Positions 1-5,824 of a stretch of 12,805 nt of DNA are shown piece after piece. Origin of the DNA: Alphaproteobacteria bacterium (GTDB taxonomy: Bacteria > Pseudomonadota > Alphaproteobacteria > ATCC43930 > CGMCC-115725); assembly GCA_030037055.1 (NCBI GenBank), contig JASHRZ010000594.1, positions 1-12,805 of the forward strand, given 5' to 3'. The translations under genes were made by a program, and so were the position numbers. The notes beneath the pieces are model-generated. The model ran no database searches and was not told where the DNA came from. It saw only the letters and a list, made by a program, of their open reading frames with translations. Each line of letters starts with the position of its first letter. The first letter of the stretch is position 1.

Positions 1-1680
1 TGCGGAACAGGCCGAAATTCCACGTGAATTTGCCGGGCAGCAGCTCCGGCTGCGCGAAGCTGCCGCGCAGTCCGGCCTCGTAGGTGTGCGAGACCACCTG
101 TCTCAGGCTCGGCAGGTCCGACGACAGCGAGGAGGGCAGCAGGCAGGGCTGCGCCGGGTTGGAGCATTCGATTTCGCCCGGTGTCGGCGCCCTCCGAATA
201 GCCGGCGTAGCCGGTGAGATTGGCGAGAATCTTGTAGGTGAAGCCAAAGGCGGGATTGAATCAGGAGTAGCGGCTGTGCCGGTGAGATACGTGCCCAGAT
301 GATTGCTCAGCGCGATCTCGGCGAGGGTGTAGCGGCCGCCGGCGGCGACGGCGAGCGCGGAGGTGAGATTGAAAGTGTCGGTGACGAAAATTCCGTAATA
401 GGCATCGGCCGCGCAGAGACTGACCGGCGTCGCGATGAAGCCGGTGTTCTCCGGCGTATCGACGAAATAGCCCGAGGGCACCACGGTCAGGGTGATCGGC
501 CGATTGGAAATCGACCGCGTCATGGTTGTAGCTGCCGCCGAGGACGAAATTGTTGTCGTGGCCGAAAATCTCTCCGGTAGGTCGTCTGCAACGTGCCGCC
601 GACCCCCACCGCACGAATGGTCTCGGATCGTCTTCGCCGATCGGGATGGTGCCGCCGTTCGAGATGTCGGGGATCGCGCCGCCGGTGCCGGAGACCAGCG
701 GCCCCGTCGGGCTGACAGAGGAAGCCGTTGCCGCAGGAGGTGTACTTCGTGGTATTGCCGTTGAGCACCGTCTGATGGAACTCGCGGCGATAGGCATTGC
801 CCTGGAAGGAGAGCGCGTCGGTGGCTTGGTAGGCGGCGTTGAGGGCGACGAATTCCAGCTCGTTGAATTTGTACTGCGGGTTGGTGAAGACCAGCGAACG
901 GCCGGCGGCGAGCTCCTGCTCCGGCGTCGTCCCCTCGCCGAACAGGCGGTTGTTGGCGCCGGCGAAGCTGACATCGAGCGTCAGCTTCTCGCCAGCGCAA
1001 CGGCCGCGGCGTAGAGCTGCCGCAGGGTGTCGGGCGAGAATTGCCGCCAGCCATCCGAGGCATAGTAATTGCCGGCGAGATAGGCGGCATAAGGTCCCGC
1101 CTGCTCGCCGTACTCGATGCGGGCGTTGCGCTGGCTGAAGGAGCCGCCGGCAAGGTCGCCCTCGTTCTTCATGGTGACCAGCACCGCGCCGCCCAGCGTG
1201 TTGAGGCCATAGACCGGGTTGGCGCTGACGACATCGACGCGGTCGATCGCGACATCGGGGGATCAGATCCCAATTGACGGTGTCCCCGAACGCCTCATTG
1301 ATGCGCACGTCGTTCTGACAGACGGCGATCCCTTGCGGCCTGCCGAGCACCGGCGAGGCCTCGAAGCCGCGCAGCAGAATGACTGGTTGAAAGGGATCCA
1401 CGAGCGTGCTGTTGATGCTGACGCTGCCGAGCTGGTCGGTCATGCTGCTAAGCAGGCTCGGCGAGCCTTCTCGCCGAAGGTCGCGTGAGGCTCTGCACAT
1501 TGGCCGGCACCTTGTCGATGTCGATGCCGGTTCCCGGCAGCGGCGTCGTGGCGATGACCGTGACGGTGGGCAGATTGGCGTAAGGCTCTTCGGCCGGCGG
1601 CGGAGGCCGTCGCGGCTTGCCAGCGCCGCCATCGGCATGAGAATGCCCGCCAAAGGGCCGGGCCCGATCCTCCCCGACAT
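1..1680 (-). pseudogene. TonB-dependent outer-membrane receptor, multiply frameshifted, 3' end outside window
   Basis: A receptor can be read from an ATG at 1680 to the window edge, but only by changing frame about ten times, near 1620, 1490, 1259, 990, 704, 620, 575, 500, 265 and 190. In order the pieces show a signal-peptide-like start (MSGRIGPGPLAGILMPMAAL), a TonB-box-like LPTVTVIATTPL, a plug with VILLRGFEASPV, VRINEAFGDTVNWDLIP and AIDRVDVVSANPVYGLNTLG, barrel strands such as NNFVLGGSYNHDAVDF and FVDTPENTGFIATPVSL, then FNPAFGFTYKILANLTGYAG, RAPTPGEIEC and VVSHTYEAGLRG. These are familiar signatures of a proteobacterial TonB-dependent receptor family. Several slips fall in short homopolymers (GGGGG at 1257-1261, CCCC at 702-705). 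An apparent in-frame TGA at 261-263 sits where the family usually has Arg, and residues seem to be missing before RAPTP. The substrate is unknown. Either a decayed gene or local consensus errors could explain it; the stop and the missing residues favour decay. Confidence 0.85.
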
Positions 1681-1765
1681 CCGCGCGCCTTTCGTCTCGC
1701 CGCTGGTCCGCCCGCCAGTAAAGGTCCGTCCGGGTAGCGCGGCTGGGTCACTCTTTCCCAAATAT

Positions 1766-1790
1766 GCCTCGCTCCGCAGGAGCGGGAGGC
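1766..1790 (-). terminator. stem-loop between small secreted protein and receptor pseudogene
   Basis: GCCTC (1766-1770) pairs with GAGGC (1786-1790), and GCTCC (1771-1775) pairs with GGAGC (1779-1783). The loop is GCA and two bases bulge on one side, giving ten GC-rich base pairs. On the minus strand the hairpin lies about 40 bases past the stop of the secreted-protein gene and is followed by ATATTTGGG, only a weak T tract. It may be an intrinsic terminator or an attenuator ahead of the receptor pseudogene. Confidence 0.4.
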
Positions 1791-1830
1791 CGACCGCGGC
1801 CCCGCGCCGGAGCCGTCCCTCCTTCGGCGT

Positions 1831-2178
1831 TTACTTGGTGCAGTCGGTCAGGTCTCGGTCATCGATGGAGAAGGCGTAGGGCTTGCCGGATTTGACCTCG
1901 ACGTTCCTCACCATGCAAACGCGCCCCGTCTTGTCGGCCAGTTTTACGTCGTAGCGTCCCGGCACGATATCCTTGAGAGTAAGGCGCTCATCGGCGTCGA
2001 CGGCGCCGTCGGGGTCGTTCGCGCATTGGTTCGCGCCCCACTGGCTCGTTCCCGCCGGCGCCAGATAGAGCTCGGTGATGGTGAAGGAGGTCGTATTCCA
2101 GAAACGCATCCGCTCCGCCGCCACCGCCGCCGCGGCGAGCGCCAGGAGAGCAAAGGATATGGCCGCGATCGTCCGCAT
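1831..2178 (-). CDS. small secreted protein of unknown function
   Basis: This 115-residue protein starts with a classical signal peptide: MRT, then a hydrophobic stretch rich in Ala and Leu, with probable cleavage after about residue 20 (AVAA before ERMRFWN). The mature part of about 95 residues contains RFWNTTSFTITELYLAPAGT, SQWGANQC, a short acidic stretch DPDGAVDADERL, then PGRYDVKLADKTGRVC and a final DDRDLTDC. Three cysteines in the mature chain leave room for a disulfide. Similar small periplasmic proteins occur in alphaproteobacteria, to my recollection without a reliable function. The start is supported by a strong GGAGGAA ribosome site (complement of 2181-2187). It lies upstream of the receptor pseudogene on the same strand, separated by 150 bases and a stem-loop, so cotranscription is uncertain. 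Confidence 0.75.
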   Translation of the reverse strand: MRTIAAISFALLALAAAAVAAERMRFWNTTSFTITELYLAPAGTSQWGANQCANDPDGAVDADERLTLKDIVPGRYDVKLADKTGRVCMVRNVEVKSGKPYAFSIDDRDLTDCTK

Positions 2179-2512
2179 CTTTCCTCCATTCCCGTGCCGG
2201 GAGCTGCCACAGCCCGCGGGGGAGAGATGCCTTTACGCAATCCCGCTGGCGCCCAGTGTTATAGCTGGGCCGCCGGAAGCGGCGACATTGGCGTCGAAGG
2301 CGCTCTCCAACTCGTCGGCATGAACCGGCGCCATGACGGGCATTGCTGCGGCAAGATGAGCATGAGGTTTTGCAAATAAGTGCATGGCCCCTCTGACCGC
2401 TCGATGGGATGCAAGCGCGCGGCCGAAAATCCAGCGCCCAACGGCATCCTGAACGCGTAGGTCGCGACATCGGGCGGCAAGAAGCGGGAAAATTCCGTTC
2501 CTAGGGTCACCT
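2179..2512. other. 334-base stretch without a supportable gene
   Basis: Between the secreted-protein start and the natural stop of the conserved protein upstream I see no frame with family resemblance. The frame of the upstream gene stays open to 2233 after its apparent frameshift, and its last 50 codons include MHLFAKPHAHLAAAMPVMAP and HADELESAF, but nothing recognisable follows and no ribosome site marks a start there. The stretch must hold the promoter of the secreted-protein gene; I see no convincing -35/-10 pair or operator. Confidence 0.4.
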
Positions 2513-3090
2513 CTATTCGTAGCGAAAGCCGCGGCCGGAGCGGTCGAAGGGGTCGGGGCAAGGCCGAGCCAGCGGGCCCGCAATCGGTGCCACCGCTCCA
2601 GCCGCGACCAATCGGGCGTCTTCAGAATCTTCTCGCTGTCGGGATGCAGGAAGGGATTGGGCAGCAGCACCGTGATCTGCTGCTCGTCCTCGCCGTTAAA
2701 GAGGCGAAGTCCCCAGGAGATCGGATGGCCGGCGCGGCTGAGCTGTCGAAAAAGCTCGGCGCGCGCGGTGCGGCGATCGCGGGCCAGGGCCGGCGATACC
2801 GGATTGTCGTGCGGTCCCTTGTGCTCGCCAATGCAGAGGTGGAAGTGGGGCACGCCGAAGGCCACCGTGAGATAGCCGTCGAACATCTTGATCGTGTCGG
2901 GCGCCTGCGCCCCCCGCATGTCCCAGGCGGCGCCCTGGATGATCGGCCCGAAGGTGATGTGCCGCCAATGGTTCTGGAAGAGGTCACGCAACAGCTCCTC
3001 CAGGCTTGCGGCATCGGTCGGCAAGGAGAAGACATCGACGCTAGCGCCGCCCTCGGCGACGATGCGATGCGGCCGGATATCGCCCGTCAT
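2513..3090 (-). pseudogene. conserved soluble protein (DUF7676-like), frameshifted near the C-terminus
   Basis: The reading starts at an ATG at 3090 preceded by AAGGA at a good distance. About 178 residues in one frame carry HWRHITFGPIIQGAAWDMRG, FDGYLTVAFG, HFHLCIGEHKG, ARDRRTARAELFRQL, ISWGLRLFNG, EQQITVLLPNPFL and RARWLGLAP. This resembles, from memory, an alphaproteobacterial family of unknown function (DUF7676). In the current frame the next residues are TPSTAPAAAF, but shifting one base in the run complementary to 2555-2558 gives DPFDRSGRGFRYE and a stop at 2513-2515, the expected end. The present frame would instead run on to 2233. The protein has no signal peptide or membrane segment. 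The closely spaced His residues in HFHLCIGEH could bind a metal, which is inference. It is divergent from the two-component genes, sharing a 147-base intergenic region. A single sequencing error could equally explain the slip, in which case the gene is intact. Confidence 0.7.
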
Positions 3091-3237
3091 TCGTTCTGGT
3101 CCTTCATGTCGAGCGTACCCAATTGGCCGCGTCGACGGCAACCCGCGGCTCGATCGTCCCGATGGCGGCTGATTTTGCATCCGTTCGGTGCCGTGGCATG
3201 CTGTGGCCAGGAAAGGCAAGAGGATGGGGGAGGGAGC

Positions 3238-4629
3238 GTGCGCGGCGTCGGACGGAACCCGGGGAGCACCGCGCTCTCGCTGCGGCTGCGCCTGATCGGC
3301 TTGGTGGCCTTGGTCTTCGCCGCGAGCTTGGCGCTGGGTGGCACGCTGGCCTGCCTCAATGCCTCGCGCTCGGTCGAGGCGGAGATGCACTCAGCGCTGG
3401 CGGTGGCGCGGCAGACCGTGGCCCTCGGCATCGCCGGGCTCGACCGCTCCGACGACAAGCGGCGCGACCTCGAGCGGCTCGTGGCCTCCTTCCGCGGCAA
3501 CCGGCATCTCGGGGTGAGCCTCTCCGGCGAGGACAGCGCGGAAACGGCGCCGCAAAGGGACGCGCTGGCGCTCGCCGCGGCGCCGCGCTGGTTCGAGCGC
3601 CTGATCGGCGTGAAGCCGAGCCGCGTCGTGATACCGGTCGCCGCCGGCGGCAGCGACTACGGCGCGATCACGCTCGAGACCGTGCCGCACAACGAGATCC
3701 TCGAGATCTGGAACGAGTTCGGCGACAGCTTACTCCTGCTGGCGCTGTTCTCGGCGCCCACCATGTTGCTGATCTACGTTTTCATCGGGCGCGCGCTGCG
3801 TCCGCTCGACCGCCTCGCCCGGGGCCTTGCCCGCATCGGCGGCGGCGATTACGCCGTTCGCCTCGAGGAGCGCCTGCCGCCGGAGCTGTCGCGGCTGCAC
3901 GACAGCTTCAACCGCATGGCGGCGCAACTGGCCGGGATGGCGACGGAAAACCGCGGGCTCACCGAGCAGCTGCTGAGCCTGCAGGAGCAGGAGCGCAGCG
4001 AGCTGGCACGCGACCTGCACGACGAGATCGGACCCTTCCTCTTCGCCATCAACGTCGATGCCGCCGCCATTGCGCGCCAGGCCGAATCCGGGCGGCTGCC
4101 GGCGATCGCCGCTCCCGCCGCGGCGATCGGGGAGGCCGCGGCGCATTTGCAGCAACAGGTCAAGAGCATGCTCGGGCGGCTCAGGCCGATCGGCCTCGCC
4201 GAGTTCGGCCTCGGCGCCGCCATCGCCAATCTGATCGAGTTCTGGCGTCGCCGCCATCCCGAGATCGACTTCGGGCTGGAGATCGCGCCCGAGGCCGAGG
4301 GCAGGGGCGAGCTGATCGACACCACGATCTACCGCATCGTCCAGGAATGCCTTAGCAACGCCTTGCGCCACGGGCAGCCGAGCGCCATTGCTATTGCTCT
4401 CTGCCACCGGCGTGGCGAGGGCGACGGCCGCGATGGGCTGGTGCTGACGGTGCGCGATGACGGCAGCGGCATGAGCGCCCGCCCCGGCGCCGGCTACGGC
4501 CTCCTCGGCATGGGCGAGCGCGTCAAGGCGCTGGGCGGCAGCCTCGCGGTGACGAGCGATCCCGGCGCAGGCCTGTTGGTGACGGCGCTGCTGCCGCTGC
4601 CGGCGCGCGAACGGGCCGAGGCGCTATGA
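3238..4629 (+). CDS. membrane sensor histidine kinase, HisKA_3 type (NarX/UhpB-like)
   Basis: The 463-residue kinase starts at GTG 3238, preceded by GGGGGAGGGA (3226-3235); the same frame is open far upstream but has no family resemblance there. Visible order: membrane segment about residues 19-40, a periplasmic sensor region of about 125 residues (41-163) without recognisable fold, a second membrane segment about 164-186, HAMP domain about 187-240 (ALRPLDRLARGLARIGGGDY), a short coiled linker, and the HisKA_3 dimerisation helix with the phosphorylatable His261 in ARDLHDEIGPFLFAI. The HATPase follows: N box SNALRHG (Asn374), G1 box RDDGSGM (Asp407-Asp408), G2 box GYGLLGMGER. It should autophosphorylate and pass phosphate to the regulator encoded next, whose ATG overlaps this stop (ATGA, 4626-4629). 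The signal is unknown. The GPFL variant replaces the usual GQxLT after the phospho-acceptor histidine. Iron-uptake genes lie downstream, but no direct link is visible. Confidence 0.9.
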   Translation: MRGVGRNPGSTALSLRLRLIGLVALVFAASLALGGTLACLNASRSVEAEMHSALAVARQTVALGIAGLDRSDDKRRDLERLVASFRGNRHLGVSLSGEDSAETAPQRDALALAAAPRWFERLIGVKPSRVVIPVAAGGSDYGAITLETVPHNEILEIWNEFGDSLLLLALFSAPTMLLIYVFIGRALRPLDRLARGLARIGGGDYAVRLEERLPPELSRLHDSFNRMAAQLAGMATENRGLTEQLLSLQEQERSELARDLHDEIGPFLFAINVDAAAIARQAESGRLPAIAAPAAAIGEAAAHLQQQVKSMLGRLRPIGLAEFGLGAAIANLIEFWRRRHPEIDFGLEIAPEAEGRGELIDTTIYRIVQECLSNALRHGQPSAIAIALCHRRGEGDGRDGLVLTVRDDGSGMSARPGAGYGLLGMGERVKALGGSLAVTSDPGAGLLVTALLPLPARERAEAL

Positions 4630-5255
4630 GGATCCTGATTGTCGACGACCACGCCATCGTGCGCGCCGGGCTGCGCCGGATGCTCACCGAGGAGGTGCGG
4701 CTCGAGCTGCGCGAGGCGGCGAGCGGCAAGGAGGCGATCGGCATTTGCCGCGATTGGCGGCCCGATCTCGTCATTCTCGATCTCAACCTGCCGGGCCTCG
4801 GCGGGCTGGAGCTGATCAAGCGGCTGCGGATGGAGGAGGAGGCGCCGCGCATTTTGGTGCTCAGCATGCATGACGATCCCCTGCATGCGATGCGCGCCCT
4901 GCAGGCCGGCGCCGCGGGCTATGTCGGCAAGACCGCCGCGCCGGCGGAGATTCTCGAGGGCATAAGGCGCGTCGGCGAGGGCCGGAACTATGTCGCGCCG
5001 CCTCTGGCGCAGGAGCTGGCGCTTTTCAGCGCACGCACGCCAGCGCATCCGCTGGCCGATCTCTCGCCGCGCGAGCTCGAGATCCTGCGGCTGCTCGGCG
5101 AGGGGCGCAGCCTGCAGCAGATCGCCGACGCGCTCGGCCTCGGCTACAAGACGATTGCCAACAGTTGCGGCCAGATCAAATCGAAGCTCGGCGTCCAGCG
5201 CACCGCCGAGCTGATCCGCATCGCGGTAGAGAACAAGGTCGCGTCGGAAAGCTGA
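4626..5255 (+). CDS. response regulator, NarL/FixJ family
   Basis: This 209-residue protein is a receiver plus LuxR-type helix-turn-helix, translationally coupled to the kinase by an ATGA overlap. The receiver (about 1-115) shows the acidic pair Asp7-Asp8 in ILIVDDH, the phosphorylation site Asp52 in VILDLNLPG, Ser80 in VLSMHDD and Lys102 in YVGKT, so all active-site positions are present. After a linker, the DNA-binding domain (about 142-205) reads LSPRELEILRLLGEGRSLQQ, then IADALGLGYKTIANSCGQIK and KLGVQRTAELIRIA, the standard GerE/LuxR arrangement. It is expected to act as a phosphorylation-controlled transcription factor. Its targets cannot be read from the window; the divergently transcribed conserved protein upstream and the receptor downstream are candidates only by proximity. 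Confidence 0.93.
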   Translation: MRILIVDDHAIVRAGLRRMLTEEVRLELREAASGKEAIGICRDWRPDLVILDLNLPGLGGLELIKRLRMEEEAPRILVLSMHDDPLHAMRALQAGAAGYVGKTAAPAEILEGIRRVGEGRNYVAPPLAQELALFSARTPAHPLADLSPRELEILRLLGEGRSLQQIADALGLGYKTIANSCGQIKSKLGVQRTAELIRIAVENKVASES

Positions 5256-5259
5256 GCGC

Positions 5260-5652
5260 GGTATTTTCGTATTCGGCCTGCCAGCGCACCGTCACCGCGG
5301 ACACCGCGGAGGTGAGACCGAGAAGCACGCCGCCGTTCCATTCCAGCGTGCCCGGCCCGATATTGAAGACCTTGCCGAAGAGTTGCGGCGCGGCGTGCTC
5401 CTCCTGCCGGCTCCAGCGGTCGAAATGGCCGAAGGCACCGGCCGTGCCGGTCTGCCACCAGCGGGTGAACCCGTATTCGACTTCGGAGGTGCAGCGCTGC
5501 TGCGGCTCTTGGCCCGGTTCCGGATCGAAGCCGAGATGCCGACATTCTCGATTCGCCAAGGTTCACGTCCGGCGTCCAAACCTTGAAATCCGCCGCGGCC
5601 GGGCAAGAGAAGCGACAGCAACTCGCTCGCCGCCGCCGCGGCGATCCAACAT
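5260..5652 (-). pseudogene. remnant of a putative outer-membrane or periplasmic protein
   Basis: Reading leftward from a possible ATG at 5652, the three frames must be combined. They give a short start with a hydrophobic signal-like stretch, then ADFKVWTPDVNLGE in one frame (about 5596-5550), then in another FDPEPGQEPQQRCTSEVEYG, FTRWWQTG, AGAFGHFDRWSRQ, AAPQLFGKVFNIGPGT, NGGVLLGLTSAV and VRWQAEYE (5268). The opening and closing parts recall a family of about 250-residue predicted outer-membrane proteins (VWTP near the start, WW after the first strands, LFG and GLT near a final EYEF-like end). If so, about 100 central residues between WWQTG and AGAFGHFD have been lost. The frame then stays open into the response-regulator gene to 5176 without family resemblance, so the true stop is also gone. 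The family assignment is from memory and tentative; the frame changes are seen directly. Confidence 0.5.
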
Positions 5653-5757
5653 CTCGCGTTCAGCTATTGCTTTCTTATTGTCCGGCTCCAGCGAGGGTTC
5701 AATATGGCGTCGACCGCAGCTCAGCCGTGGTCTCGAACCGGCCGCTTGACGCGCCGG

Positions 5758-5778
5758 TATTGCGAATCATACGCAATA
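5758..5778 (+). promoter_or_regulatory. Fur-box-like palindrome upstream of TonB-dependent receptor
   Basis: A 21-base inverted repeat centred on C5768, with nine of ten base pairs matching. Its core TGCGAATCATACGCA (5761-5775) fits the 7-1-7 form of Fur boxes (two half-sites around a central C). It ends 46 bases before the receptor start, a usual place for an iron-dependent repressor operator. A second copy, identical at 17 of 21 positions, lies before the cupredoxin/FTR1 genes. Assignment to Fur rather than another FUR-family regulator is inference. Confidence 0.7.
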
Positions 5779-5810
5779 GCAGTACCGCCGACGGAGCAGC
5801 CGGGCAGTGT

Positions 5811-5816
5811 AAGGAG
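5811..5816 (+). promoter_or_regulatory. ribosome binding site that fixes a TTG start
   Basis: AAGGAG lies eight bases before TTG 5825. No ATG or GTG in the same frame has a comparable site, and the codons after TTG encode the positively charged start of a signal peptide, so TTG is the likely initiator. Confidence 0.7.
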
Positions 5817-5824
5817 AAGGGGGA

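Noticed and set aside
2233..2512. Continuation of the conserved-protein frame for about 95 codons, with a possible small internal gene starting at MHLFAKPH
   Set aside because: It shows no family resemblance, has no ribosome site before the internal Met, and is explained by a frameshift that bypasses the natural stop at 2513.
2587..3237. Extension of the histidine-kinase frame far upstream of GTG 3238
   Set aside because: The extension overlaps the oppositely oriented conserved protein, has no membrane or sensor character, and a good ribosome site stands at 3226-3235 before GTG 3238.
3123..4355. Long plus-strand open frame rich in Arg, Ala and Gly overlapping the histidine kinase
   Set aside because: It is a shadow in another frame of the kinase gene; composition is that of GC-rich out-of-frame translation and the kinase frame has clear motifs.
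5294..5314. Repeated CCGCGG hexamers near the end of the outer-membrane remnant
   Set aside because: Two copies of a palindromic GC-rich hexamer inside a decayed coding region encoding repeated Ser-Ala-Val; no sign of a regulatory or mobile element.
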